NCBI RefSeq assembly: GCF_030053395.1
Contig: NZ_JASGBH010000002.1
Location: forward strand, 96,625 to 160,624
DNA: 64,000 bases
Reading direction: 5' to 3'
From: Limnohabitans lacus
GTDB taxonomy: Bacteria; Pseudomonadota; Gammaproteobacteria; Burkholderiales; Burkholderiaceae_C
Part shown: positions 37,709-46,739 of the stretch, piece after piece
How positions within the stretch are numbered: position 1 is the stretch's first letter
How the letters are laid out: every line of letters starts with the position of its first letter
Program-made: the position numbers and the translations under genes
The notes under the pieces: generated by a model
Told to the model about the DNA's origin: nothing
Seen by the model: the letters and a program-made list of their open reading frames with translations, nothing else
Database searches by the model: none

Positions 37709-38884
37709 ATGACCACACACACCGCTTTGCCCCACGCCCGACCTGACGATGTGGGCCTGTGCCCAGAGCGCACCCAACGCCTGATGGACGTGCTGCAACG
37801 CGAAGTGGCCAGCGGCCGGCTGCCCGGCGCTGTGGCCATGGTCGCCAGGCGTGGGCAGATTGCCTTGTTCGAGGCCATCGGCCAGCAAGACCCCGCTGCG
37901 GGCACACCCATGAAGACCGACAGCATCTTCCGCATCTATTCGATGACCAAGCCGGTCGTATCGGTGGCGGTGATGATGCTGGTCGAGCGTGGGCAGTTGC
38001 TCTTGAGCGACCCGGTCAGCCGCTGGCTGCCTGAATACAAAAACCAGCAGGTGGCCACCGCCCAAGGGCTGGAGCCGACCCGCCAAGAGGCCACGGTGCA
38101 AGACCTGCTGCGCCACACAGCGGGCCTGACCTATGAATTTTTAGGCACCTCGCCCGTTCAGCAGCAATACGGCCAAGTCAAGATCGCCTCGCGCGAGCGC
38201 ACCAATGCCGAGTTTTCACAAACGCTGGCGGCGATGCCCTTGCAGTTCCAGCCCGGCACGGTGTGGGCCTACAGCCGCGCCACCGATGTGCTGGGGCGCT
38301 TGGTGGAGGTGGTGAGCGGCCAAAGCTTAGGCGCCTTCTTGCAAGCCGAAATCTTTGGCCCGCTGGGCATGGTGGACACCGGCTTTGCCGTGCCGCCCGA
38401 GCAGCAGCACCGCATTGCCGAGCCCTTTGCACACGACCCCGACGGCGGCGTGCCGATGAAGGTGCTCGAACCCCGCCAAGTGCCCGCCATGGAAGGCGGT
38501 GGCGGCGGCCTGATGTCCACCGCCATGGACTACAGCCGCTTTTTGCAGTGCCTGCGCAACCGGGGTGAGCTCGATGGCGTGCGCCTGCTCGGCCCCCACA
38601 CGGTGGACTACATGACCGCCGACCACCTGGGCGGCATGCCGTCCGATGGCACCTTGCTGCCGCCCGGCCACGGCTTTGGTCTGGGCTTTGCCGTGCGCAC
38701 CCAGCTGGGCTTGTCGCCTGTGCCCGGCTCGGTAGGCCTGTATTACTGGGGCGGCATCGCGGGCACCACCTTCTTTGTGGACCCGGCTCTGGACATGTAC
38801 GCAATGCTGATGATCCAGGCGCCCAACCAGCGGGACTATTACAGGCCGCTGTTTCGCGACCTGGTCTACGCCGCCTTGCTCTGA
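37709..38884 (+). CDS. Serine hydrolase of the beta-lactamase/esterase (class C fold) family
   Basis: EstB/LACTB-like hydrolase. The ATG at 37709 has GGAG nearby and gives 391 residues. The SxxK motif is SMTK (78-81); the Tyr motif appears as AYSRATDVLGRL, and a GGG-rich segment EGGGGGLMSTAMDY follows. The HxG-type third motif is less clear (YWGGIAGTTFFVDP). There is no signal peptide, so it is probably a cytoplasmic esterase rather than a resistance beta-lactamase. It lies divergent from the MerR gene, whose operator region is shared, so control by MerR is possible. Confidence 0.87.
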   Translation: MTTHTALPHARPDDVGLCPERTQRLMDVLQREVASGRLPGAVAMVARRGQIALFEAIGQQDPAAGTPMKTDSIFRIYSMTKPVVSVAVMMLVERGQLLLSDPVSRWLPEYKNQQVATAQGLEPTRQEATVQDLLRHTAGLTYEFLGTSPVQQQYGQVKIASRERTNAEFSQTLAAMPLQFQPGTVWAYSRATDVLGRLVEVVSGQSLGAFLQAEIFGPLGMVDTGFAVPPEQQHRIAEPFAHDPDGGVPMKVLEPRQVPAMEGGGGGLMSTAMDYSRFLQCLRNRGELDGVRLLGPHTVDYMTADHLGGMPSDGTLLPPGHGFGLGFAVRTQLGLSPVPGSVGLYYWGGIAGTTFFVDPALDMYAMLMIQAPNQRDYYRPLFRDLVYAALL

Positions 38885-38904
38885 AGCCATGCGCCTCAGG
38901 CCGG

Positions 38905-39882
38905 TCAAAAACTTTTGCGGTATTCCAGCGGTGTGCAGCCGCGCCAGCGCCTGAAGCTGCGGCTGAAGTTGGTGTCGTCGACAAAGCCCAAGCGCTCTGC
39001 GATCGCGCTCATGGGCAGCTTGGTGTTTTTCAATAACCAGCAGGCCATCTCGCTTTTGGCCTCGTCGAGCACAGACTGGTAAGTCACCCCCTCGGCGACC
39101 AGTCGACGGATCAAGGTACGCGGTGACATGGCCAAGCGCTCAGCCGCCGCCTTGAGGCTGGGCCAGTCTTGCCGCTCGCCCGGCATCATGGTGTGCAAGC
39201 GCGAGACCAAGCTGCCGTCAATTTCGGCCAGCTCTTCTTCACAGCTGCGGCAGGCGCTGGCATAAAGCTTGGCATCGGCCGTCGGCGTGGCTTTGCGAGC
39301 AATGGCTTGCGGTACGCGCAAAGCGGTTTGCGCTTGGGCATAGTGCATTTGCATGGGCACATGCAAAGGCACTTCGCCGTTCCAATGCGCGTCAAAGTGC
39401 ATGTGCGCGGCAGCCTCGTCGCCCGCCACGCCCTGGATCATCTTGAACACCGAGACCGCAGTACCGATTTCGCAAAAGGTGCGCAGGGGCCCCAGCGGCA
39501 TGCGCGGCTCCAGCACCAAACGAACTTCTGAATCGTCGTCTTGACAGCGGTAATGGAAAAAACGGTTGCGCATCGACGCATACCGCGCCAGGGTGTGCAT
39601 GGCATCGCCCACGGTGGGACTGGACACCACCGCATAGCCCATGGCCCCGTGGGCCGATGCCGGAATCAGGCTGCCCAAGTCGATGCCCAAATAGGGCTGC
39701 TGGGCCACGCCCAATTGCGCCAGCAAGGGCGACACGTCCAGAACAGACACCATGCGCCCCCCTTCGGGCAAACGCAGGTCCACCGCCAGGCCCATGCGTT
39801 CGGCCAGTGCGATGGCGATGCGCACATAGGCCGGGTGGATGACGCCTTCGCGCCAAGCCGCAGGGAGGGTGGGTTCATTCAT
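38905..39882 (-). CDS. AraC family transcriptional regulator
   Basis: A 325-residue regulator with an N-terminal arabinose-binding-like domain (about 20-205) and a C-terminal double helix-turn-helix (about 230-325; AAERLAMSPRTLIRRLVAEG and IAERLGFVDDTNFSRSFRRW). This architecture is shared by OruR and by alkane-responsive AlkR-type regulators. It diverges from the hydroxylase operon. Two identical 10-bp sites begin 9 bp upstream of its ATG (39891-39921), so it probably controls both itself and the operon. The inducer is unknown. Confidence 0.9.
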   Translation of the reverse strand: MNEPTLPAAWREGVIHPAYVRIAIALAERMGLAVDLRLPEGGRMVSVLDVSPLLAQLGVAQQPYLGIDLGSLIPASAHGAMGYAVVSSPTVGDAMHTLARYASMRNRFFHYRCQDDDSEVRLVLEPRMPLGPLRTFCEIGTAVSVFKMIQGVAGDEAAAHMHFDAHWNGEVPLHVPMQMHYAQAQTALRVPQAIARKATPTADAKLYASACRSCEEELAEIDGSLVSRLHTMMPGERQDWPSLKAAAERLAMSPRTLIRRLVAEGVTYQSVLDEAKSEMACWLLKNTKLPMSAIAERLGFVDDTNFSRSFRRWRGCTPLEYRKSF

Positions 39883-39890
39883 GCGCAGAG

Positions 39891-39956
39891 ATTGTCACTT
39901 AATGAAGAAATATTGTCACTTGCTGAGCTGTCCGAAAAGTGACCGCTCCAGACAAT
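39891..39956. promoter_or_regulatory. AraC-type operator region, direct repeats 21 bp apart
   Basis: ATTGTCACTT occurs identically at 39891-39900 and 39912-39921, a spacing of two helical turns, as expected for an AraC dimer on tandem half-sites. A partial inverted version follows (AAGTGAC at 39937-39943, GACAAT at 39951-39956). The sites lie between the regulator and the hydroxylase operon. Confidence 0.7.
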
Positions 39957-40016
39957 GGCAAGAACACACAAACGCTTGGTGGCATGCACCGCTAAGCCAA
40001 CCAGAGAGACAACGCC

Positions 40017-40967
40017 ATGTCATCGAATGCTTCTTCGAAAAATCCGATCTCGGTCTCGGCAGAGAAAAAAACCGAGCTGTATCGGCTAACGAACCCACCC
40101 GTGATTGCCTGGCCCACTTTGGCCATTTTGGTGTTCATCGTGGTGGGCATTGTGGGCACCGACACCTTGGCGCTGCAGGGGCATGTGCCCCTTTGGGCAG
40201 CAGCCATGTTCAATGTGCTGTTCATGTACCCCATCTTTCACGTGGCCCATGACGCCACGCACCGCAGTGCGTCATCGAATGTGCAGATCAACGACTGGAT
40301 GGGCCGCATCGCCTTGCTGATGATCGCGCCGCAGGTGTCTCTCAGCACCTTCCGCTATTCGCACATGATCCACCACCGCTTCACCAATGAAGCCAAAGAC
40401 CCCGACCATTACGCGCACGGCCCTTGGTGGAACATTGTTTTCCGATGGATGACCTTTGACCTGTCGTACGCGGTCTACAACTGGCGCTCTGGCGACCCAC
40501 GGGGCGTGAAGACCCTCAAAGACACACTGCCGCTGGCTGCCATGACCGTCGCGGGGGTGGCAGCCTTGGTCTATTTCGGCTACGGCTGGGAGGTGGTGAT
40601 GCTCTGGTTGATTCCAGCGCGCATCACCACGGCACTGATCGGTTTTGTGTTCTTGTGGCTGCCGCATCTGGACGGCGACGAACACGGGCAACTGCAGCAC
40701 ATCACCACCGCCGAATCCACCCAGAACAACCTGACCGCCGGCACCACCGTGCGCATGGGCCATGAGCCCTTGATGGACACGCTGATGCAATGGCACAACT
40801 ACCACCTGATCCACCATTTGTGGCCGACCACACCCTCCTATAACCACCGCAAAGTCTGGCAGTTGATGGAAACCGAGTTGCGTGCCCGCGATTTGCGCAT
40901 TCAGCATGGCTTTGCACTCATCCCCACCTTCCACCCCGGTGGCACCACCGTCATCGGATCACACTGA
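40017..40967 (+). CDS. Membrane di-iron fatty acid desaturase/hydroxylase
   Basis: Integral-membrane non-haem di-iron oxygenase of the desaturase superfamily, 316 residues. Histidine boxes are HDATH (78-82), HMIHH (116-120) and HLIHH (263-267), with about four membrane segments. It does not show the four AlkB boxes (such as HELGHK), and it is shorter than AlkB (about 400). The rubredoxin gene 9 bp downstream is the expected electron donor; GMC dehydrogenase and acyl-CoA ligase genes follow. The reaction, hydroxylation or desaturation of an aliphatic or terpenoid substrate, is inferred from context only. Confidence 0.85.
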   Translation: MSSNASSKNPISVSAEKKTELYRLTNPPVIAWPTLAILVFIVVGIVGTDTLALQGHVPLWAAAMFNVLFMYPIFHVAHDATHRSASSNVQINDWMGRIALLMIAPQVSLSTFRYSHMIHHRFTNEAKDPDHYAHGPWWNIVFRWMTFDLSYAVYNWRSGDPRGVKTLKDTLPLAAMTVAGVAALVYFGYGWEVVMLWLIPARITTALIGFVFLWLPHLDGDEHGQLQHITTAESTQNNLTAGTTVRMGHEPLMDTLMQWHNYHLIHHLWPTTPSYNHRKVWQLMETELRARDLRIQHGFALIPTFHPGGTTVIGSH

Positions 40968-40976
40968 AAGGCCGCA

Positions 40977-41141
40977 ATGAAGAAATACCGCTGCGCGTAT
41001 TGCGCCCATGTGTACGACGAAGCCGTGGGTGACCCAGACACGGGCGTCCCGCCTGGCACCCCGTTTGAAGACTTGCCCGAAGACTGGTGCTGCCTGGAGT
41101 GCGGTGCCATGAAATCGGACTACCACCTGATCGAAGACTGA
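40977..41141 (+). CDS. Rubredoxin
   Basis: One-iron electron carrier, 54 residues. The first ligand pair is Cys6-x2-Cys9 in RCAYC. The second is Cys39-x2-Cys42 in DWCCLECGA; Leu replaces the usual Pro after the ligand, and an extra Cys38 precedes it. The middle has the family core [20 protein letters not shown]. It starts 9 bp after the hydroxylase stop and surely serves that enzyme, in the manner of AlkG with AlkB. No rubredoxin reductase gene is in the window. Confidence 0.95.
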   Translation: MKKYRCAYCAHVYDEAVGDPDTGVPPGTPFEDLPEDWCCLECGAMKSDYHLIED

Positions 41142-41180
41142 TACAAGTCTGATGACCCAGAAAAAAAAGGAGACAAGTTC

Positions 41181-42761
41181 ATGAAAAAATTTCTGAAAAT
41201 CACGGGCATCCTGCTGTTTGCACTGATCGCCTTGGTGGCTGCGGCGTTGCTGTGGGCCACTTCGCGTTTGGCCAAAGACGACCCCAACATCCCCCGTCCC
41301 AGTTACAAGCAGTATGAAATGGGCCAAGGCGCAGCAGACCGCACACCCAAGCCCAGCGATGTGGGCTTTGTGGTTGACAGCGCGGGCCGTGGCCGGATCG
41401 TGCCGCCCATGCCACCCGAAAAGCCCATGGACATCCACACCGCGGCCAACCAGAAACACAACCTGAGCCTGCGCTCGTGCTTTTGGCCGGGTCCTCGCGC
41501 ACGCAACGGTGTCTTCACCAACGACGCCAACTCCTTCTCGTTGGAAAACCAATTCCCCGATACGGGCACCACCTACATCCCCACAGCTTTGAAGCTGCCT
41601 GAAGGCGCCAAGCTCGTGGTGCAAGGTGATTTTCCGCACATGCGTCACTGGAACTTCAACACATACAACCCGCGTGGCGAGCCACAAGACGCTCTCAACG
41701 ATGTAGAGATCGTGCCCGATGCTGGCTCAGTCAACCCCTTCTTGCCTGGTGTTCCCCGCGACGCCAAAAACCGCCGCTACACCTTCACCATTGTGAACGG
41801 CAAGCCTGCCACACCGCGTCCGGCCAACACGCTCTACACCTTTGCCGATGCAGGCAAAGAAGTCTTCTTGTGGATGCGCAACTATGTGCCCGACCACAGC
41901 AGCGACTACCTGGGCAGTGTGGCGCTGCCCAGCGTGTCCATGGTCACAGCCGACGGCCAACGACTGGAAGGCGATGCCGCTTGCGAAGCCAGCAACACGC
42001 CGATGCGTGGCAAGCAATTGCCCAGCTCGGTCGATGGCCGCGCCTGGGTCTTACTGACCCACCTGCCTTGGGTGGACACGGCCAACGTGGGCGCGAAAGA
42101 CGTCGAGGCCCGTCCCCTGCAAGCCTTTTTCAACCGCAAGCAGGTGGTGAGCGATTTGTTCTTCCCCCTGCTCACGGCCAAGCAACCGGAACAAATCGGC
42201 GGCTGGTGGAGCAACAAGGTCACGCGTTATGGCTACACCTACCTCAGCCGCAATTACGGTCAGGTCTATGTGATGACGGCCAAGATGCCGCGTACCCCCA
42301 AAAATTGGCATGGCGAAAAGGACAACCCATCTGATTACGACATGCGTTATGCCTCGGTCTGCACCGGTGGTTCCTTGACGGCTGCCAGCACGCCCGACTG
42401 CATCTATGACGAGCAACTGGCCGCCAGCGCTGACGACACGGGGCGCTATGCCTTGGTGATTTCGCGCCAGGAAGACCGCCCCAGCAACGCCAATGCCCAA
42501 TGCGGTGTGGCCTGGATCGACATGGGCAATGGCGACGGCATGGTCGGTGGCTCGCCGCAATTCGCATCGCTCATCAACCGCCACACCCAGGTGCATGCGG
42601 ACTTCAAGCACAGCTGGTTTGCCGTGACCCAACCGGGCACCGAAAAACAAGCCATGGGCGAGTACCTGCCCTATGTGCTCAACCTCAAGGCCAAAGACCG
42701 CTTTGAAGCGCTGGGCTGTCCTGTCGACAAAACCAAACTCTGGGCCATGCTGCCCAAGTGA
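41181..42761 (+). CDS. Uncharacterised membrane-anchored protein of the hydroxylase cluster
   Basis: I do not recognise a named family. The 526-residue protein starts with a signal anchor (about 4-27, KFLKITGILLFALIALVAAALL) and is otherwise soluble, so it is probably periplasmic or inner-membrane tethered. Conserved-looking blocks are GDFPHMRHWNFNTYN, PDAGSVNPFLPGVPRD and the cysteine-containing RSCFWPGPRARNG, DAACEAS, CTGGSLT, PDCIYD, CGVAWID and ALGCPVDK. AAGGAG lies before the ATG. Its position between rubredoxin and the alcohol dehydrogenase suggests a role in handling the substrate or product, but nothing catalytic can be named. Confidence 0.8.
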   Translation: MKKFLKITGILLFALIALVAAALLWATSRLAKDDPNIPRPSYKQYEMGQGAADRTPKPSDVGFVVDSAGRGRIVPPMPPEKPMDIHTAANQKHNLSLRSCFWPGPRARNGVFTNDANSFSLENQFPDTGTTYIPTALKLPEGAKLVVQGDFPHMRHWNFNTYNPRGEPQDALNDVEIVPDAGSVNPFLPGVPRDAKNRRYTFTIVNGKPATPRPANTLYTFADAGKEVFLWMRNYVPDHSSDYLGSVALPSVSMVTADGQRLEGDAACEASNTPMRGKQLPSSVDGRAWVLLTHLPWVDTANVGAKDVEARPLQAFFNRKQVVSDLFFPLLTAKQPEQIGGWWSNKVTRYGYTYLSRNYGQVYVMTAKMPRTPKNWHGEKDNPSDYDMRYASVCTGGSLTAASTPDCIYDEQLAASADDTGRYALVISRQEDRPSNANAQCGVAWIDMGNGDGMVGGSPQFASLINRHTQVHADFKHSWFAVTQPGTEKQAMGEYLPYVLNLKAKDRFEALGCPVDKTKLWAMLPK

Positions 42762-42813
42762 CAAGAAATGGCCATGCCGCCTTGTAGCATGGCCCAAACA
42801 AATGGAGACAAGC

Positions 42814-44394
42814 ATGGACATGGATTACATCGTGATCGGTGGCGGCTCGGGCGGCAGCGTGATGGCCGGCCGACTGAGCGAGAACGCCGATGTGCAAGTC
42901 ATGCTGTTGGAAGCTGGCGGCCGAGGCGACAGCTGGCTGGTGAACACCCCCGCAGCAGCGGTGGCGATGCTGCCGACCCGCATCAACAATTACGCTTTTG
43001 AAACCGTGCCGCAAGCCGGCTTGAACGGCCGCCGTGGCTACCAGCCACGCGGCAAAGGGCTGGGCGGCTCATCGGCCATCAACGCCATGGTCTACACGCG
43101 CGGCCACCGCAGCGATTACGACCATTGGGCGGCACTGGGCAATGCGGGCTGGTCTTACGACGAGCTCTTGCCCTACTTCAAGCGCAGCGAAAACAATGGC
43201 CGCATCCAGGACGGATTTCATGGCAACGATGGTCCTCTGCATGTGTCTGACCTGCAGACCCAGAACCCCTTTCAGCAGATTTACCTGAACGCCGCGCGGG
43301 AAGCGGGTTTCCCGATCAACGACGACTTCAACGGGGCCACGCAAGAAGGCTTAGGGGTTTACCAAGTCACGCAGCGCAACGGCGAGCGCTGGAGCGCCGC
43401 GCGAGGCTACCTGCAACCGCACATGGGACAGCGCCAGAACCTGCATGTCGAAACCGGCGTTCAGGTCACGCGCATCCTGTTTGAAGGCCGCCGTGCTGTG
43501 GGTGTCGAGTGCATCCAGTCCGGCAGCAAGCGGGTGATCCGGGCGCGCCGCGAAGTGATCTTGTGCGCAGGCGCTTTCCAGTCGCCACAGTTGCTGATGG
43601 TCTCGGGCGTGGGGCCTGGTGCGCATTTGCAGCAGCACGGCATCGAGGTGCTGCACGACTTGCCCGGCGTGGGCCAAAACCTGCAAGACCACCCCGACTT
43701 CATCTTTGGCTACGCCGCCAAAAGCCTGGACCTGATGGGCATCTCGTTGGGCGGTACAGCACACATGGCCAAGGAGACCTTGACATACATCCGCACGCGG
43801 CAAGGCTTCATCGGCACCAACTACGCCGAAGCCGGTGGCTTCTTGAAAACAGACCCTTCGCTGGCAGCGCCCGATGTGCAGCTGCACTTCGTGGTGGGCT
43901 TGGTGGAAGACCACGCACGCAAGTTGCATGCGGCGCACGGCTATTCGTGCCATGTGTGCGTGTTGCGCCCCAAGAGCCGTGGACAAGTCACGCTGGCCCA
44001 TGCCGATGCACGCCAAGCACCGCTGATCGACCCGGCCTTTTTGGCGCACGACGATGATCTGGAAACCTTGCTCAAAGGCTACAAACTCACCCAGCAACTG
44101 ATGAACGCCCCCGCCTTGGCCAGCGTGCGGCACCAAGATGTGTTCACCGCAGGGGTGCAGACAGACGATCAGATCCGCCATCTCTTGCGCGAGCGCTCTG
44201 ACACCGTGTACCACCCGGTGGGGACCTGCAAGATGGGCACCGACGCCATGGCGGTGGTCAGCCCCACCCTGCAAGTGCATGGCCTCGAAGGCCTGCGCGT
44301 GGTGGACGCCTCCGTCATGCCCACCTTGATTGGCGCCAACACCAACGCCACCGTGATCGCGATGGCCGAAAAAGCCGTGGACTTGATCCGCTGA
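42814..44394 (+). CDS. GMC family alcohol dehydrogenase (AlkJ/choline dehydrogenase-like)
   Basis: FAD-dependent oxidoreductase that would oxidise the alcohol made by the hydroxylase. The ATG at 42814 has GGAG spaced 8 nt and gives 526 residues. The FAD-binding motif is VIGGGSGGSVMAGRLSE (7-23), GMC signature 1 is GKGLGGSSAINAMVYTRG, and signature 2 is GAFQSPQLLMVSGVG. The C-terminal active-site block is VYHPVGTCKMG with the His, and a later Asn in GANTNATV. AlkJ is the closest functional analogue by cluster position. The substrate is not proven. Confidence 0.92.
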   Translation: MDMDYIVIGGGSGGSVMAGRLSENADVQVMLLEAGGRGDSWLVNTPAAAVAMLPTRINNYAFETVPQAGLNGRRGYQPRGKGLGGSSAINAMVYTRGHRSDYDHWAALGNAGWSYDELLPYFKRSENNGRIQDGFHGNDGPLHVSDLQTQNPFQQIYLNAAREAGFPINDDFNGATQEGLGVYQVTQRNGERWSAARGYLQPHMGQRQNLHVETGVQVTRILFEGRRAVGVECIQSGSKRVIRARREVILCAGAFQSPQLLMVSGVGPGAHLQQHGIEVLHDLPGVGQNLQDHPDFIFGYAAKSLDLMGISLGGTAHMAKETLTYIRTRQGFIGTNYAEAGGFLKTDPSLAAPDVQLHFVVGLVEDHARKLHAAHGYSCHVCVLRPKSRGQVTLAHADARQAPLIDPAFLAHDDDLETLLKGYKLTQQLMNAPALASVRHQDVFTAGVQTDDQIRHLLRERSDTVYHPVGTCKMGTDAMAVVSPTLQVHGLEGLRVVDASVMPTLIGANTNATVIAMAEKAVDLIR

Positions 44395-44484
44395 ATGGCC
44401 ACGGCGGACCGATATGATGGCAAGCACCACGGCGCCGCAAGCGCGCACCACATGCATTCAATACACTTGAAAACGAGAGACAAC

Positions 44485-46104
44485 ATGCCCCAAGCCGGCC
44501 TCATGATGAACCGCCCCCTGCTCATTTCGGGCATCCTTGAACACGGCGCTGCGCAGTTCGGCGATCAGGAAATCGTCTCGCGCGAGACGCACGGCCCGCT
44601 GCACCGCTACAACTATGCCGATGCAGCCAAGCGTGCGCGCCAACTGGCCAACGCACTGGCGCACATGGGCCTCAAGGTGGGCAGCGCGGTCGGCTCGATC
44701 GCCTGGAACAACCACCGCCACCTGGAGGCGTATTACGCCGTCTCGGGCAGCGGCATGGTCATGCACACCTGCAACCCCCGCCTGCACCCGCAGCAGCTGA
44801 TCTATGTGATCAATCACGCCGAAGACGAGGTGGTGCTGTTTGACGCCACCTTCGCGCCGTTGGTCAAAGGCATTGCCGCGCATTGCCCCCAAGTGCGCGC
44901 CTGGGTGTGCCTGGCCGATGCGGCCAATACGCCCACCATCGAAGGCGTGAACGTGATGAACTACGAGGACCTGATCACCGGCCACAGCGACAGCTTCGAC
45001 TGGCCCGAATTGGACGATCAAACCGGCGCTGCACTTTGCTACACCTCAGGCACCACCGGCAACCCCAAGGGCGTGCTGTACACGCACCGCGCCATCGTGC
45101 TGGATGCGACCACCGCCTGCCTGCCCGATGTGCTGGGTTTTTCCACGCAAGAGACGGTTCTGCCCGTGGTGCCCATGTTCCACATCAACGCCTGGTGCAT
45201 CCCTTATGCCGCGCTGGTGGCGGGCACCAAACTGGTTTTCCCCGGCCCCAAGCTCGACGGCGCCAGCCTGTTCGAGTTGATGGAGGCCGAGCAGGTCACC
45301 ATCAGCGCGGGCGTGCCCACCATCTGGATGGGCCTGATCCAGCACGCCGAGCAAAACAATCTGCGTTTTTCGAGCATGAAGCGCACCTGCGTGGGCGGCT
45401 CGGCCATGCCGATGGCGCTGATCGCCAAGTTCATGGACAACTATGGCGTGGAAGTGCGCCACGGCTGGGGCATGACCGAGACCACCGCCGTGGCCACCAT
45501 GAGCAACCTGAGCCGTGCCGACCGCCTCAAGCCCGCCGCAGAGCAGCACGCCATCGTGGCCAAGCAAGGCAAGACCGTCTCGGGCATCGAGATCAAGATC
45601 GTCGATGAAAACGGCGCCACGCTGCCACGCGACGGCATCTCACAAGGCGAGTTGATGGTGCGCGGTCAGTGGATCGTGGAGCGCTACTTCAAGGCCGAGA
45701 AAACCGCGCTGGTGGACGGCTGGTTCCCAACGGGCGACATCGCCACCATCGACCCGCACGGCACCATGCAGATCCGCGACCGCACCAAGGACGTGATCAA
45801 AACCGGTGGCGAATGGATCAGCTCGATCGACTTGGAAAACGCCGCTGTGGGCCACCCCGCCGTGGCCATGGCCGCGGTGATTGGTGTGAAGCACCCCAAG
45901 TGGGACGAGCGCCCGCTGCTGTTCATCGTGCGCAAGCCAGGGCAATCGCTTGAAAAGCAAGAGATCCTCGACTTCCTCACCACCAAGGTGGCCAAGTGGT
46001 GGGTGCCCGACGATGTGGTCTTCCTCGAATCGCTGCCCGTGGGCGGCACCGGCAAAGTTCAAAAGAACGAGCTGCGCAAGGACTACGGCGGCGTGTTCAG
46101 CTGA
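44485..46104 (+). CDS. Acyl-CoA ligase (AlkK-like)
   Basis: Adenylate-forming ligase that activates the acid product to CoA thioester for beta-oxidation. The ATG at 44485 gives 539 residues, the AlkK size. Motifs: [11 protein letters not shown] (P-loop), [37 protein letters not shown] and the C-terminal [12 protein letters not shown] with the catalytic Lys. It closes the presumed operon; 90 bp separate it from the GMC gene. It is convergent with the glutathione transferase genes. Chain-length preference is inferred from AlkK. Confidence 0.91.
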   Translation: MPQAGLMMNRPLLISGILEHGAAQFGDQEIVSRETHGPLHRYNYADAAKRARQLANALAHMGLKVGSAVGSIAWNNHRHLEAYYAVSGSGMVMHTCNPRLHPQQLIYVINHAEDEVVLFDATFAPLVKGIAAHCPQVRAWVCLADAANTPTIEGVNVMNYEDLITGHSDSFDWPELDDQTGAALCYTSGTTGNPKGVLYTHRAIVLDATTACLPDVLGFSTQETVLPVVPMFHINAWCIPYAALVAGTKLVFPGPKLDGASLFELMEAEQVTISAGVPTIWMGLIQHAEQNNLRFSSMKRTCVGGSAMPMALIAKFMDNYGVEVRHGWGMTETTAVATMSNLSRADRLKPAAEQHAIVAKQGKTVSGIEIKIVDENGATLPRDGISQGELMVRGQWIVERYFKAEKTALVDGWFPTGDIATIDPHGTMQIRDRTKDVIKTGGEWISSIDLENAAVGHPAVAMAAVIGVKHPKWDERPLLFIVRKPGQSLEKQEILDFLTTKVAKWWVPDDVVFLESLPVGGTGKVQKNELRKDYGGVFS

Positions 46105-46118
46105 TCAAGCTCAGCCCA

Positions 46119-46739
46119 TCACACCTTGGCGCTTGGCCGATCGTTCATGCGGTCGCGCCACGCCTGCAAGGCATGCATGCCCTCGTCGCCGGGCACGAAC
46201 TTCATCAAGCCCCGCGCAAACTCCAGCGCACAAAACGCGGTGATGTCGGCAATGGTGAAGCGCTCGCCCGCGATCCAAGGCTGGCTTTGCAGACGCTGGT
46301 CAAAACCCCGCGCCACATCGCGCACCTTCTCGGCTTGTGAGCGGCCAAACTCGGGGAACTGGGGCTTTTCAAGTGCCGCCAAACCCGGGTGGCTGTGGCG
46401 GATCGCGTTGGCAATACCGCCCAGCAAATACAGCTCCACTTGCCGGTCGGCCATCTCAATAAAACCGCGCTCGTCGCCGTCCACGCCCATCAGGTTGGGC
46501 TCGGGGTAGCGGCCTTCGAGCAAAGTGCAGATCGCCCGCGTCTCGGTGATCACGCGGCCATCGTCCAGCTCCAGCGCGGGCACTTTGGCCAGCGGGCTCT
46601 TGGCCAAATATTCAGGCTGACGGTGCTCGCCACCGTTCAGGTCCATGTTGACCATCTCGATGCCGGTGATGTTTTTCTCGACCAGAAACATCAACACCCG
46701 ACGGGGGCTGGGGGCGCGGTGGGCGGTGTAGAGCTTCAT
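46119..46739 (-). CDS. Glutathione S-transferase family protein
   Basis: A 206-residue thiol transferase. The N-terminal thioredoxin-like domain contains [15 protein letters not shown] (putative Ser/Tyr region) and the cis-Pro segment [18 protein letters not shown]. The C-terminal helical domain has the GST N-capping motif [11 protein letters not shown]. It overlaps the upstream GST gene by 4 bp. Both lie convergent to the hydroxylase operon, so a detoxifying role there is possible but unproven. Confidence 0.88.
   Translation of the reverse strand: MKLYTAHRAPSPRRVLMFLVEKNITGIEMVNMDLNGGEHRQPEYLAKSPLAKVPALELDDGRVITETRAICTLLEGRYPEPNLMGVDGDERGFIEMADRQVELYLLGGIANAIRHSHPGLAALEKPQFPEFGRSQAEKVRDVARGFDQRLQSQPWIAGERFTIADITAFCALEFARGLMKFVPGDEGMHALQAWRDRMNDRPSAKV

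Noticed and set aside
37709-38884. Antibiotic-resistance beta-lactamase
   Set aside because: It has the SxxK fold but no signal peptide and the third motif is not typical; an esterase role is more likely.
40017-40967. AlkB alkane monooxygenase
   Set aside because: Length (316) and histidine boxes (HDATH, HMIHH, HLIHH) are of the desaturase type; the AlkB motif HELGHK and the extra box are absent.
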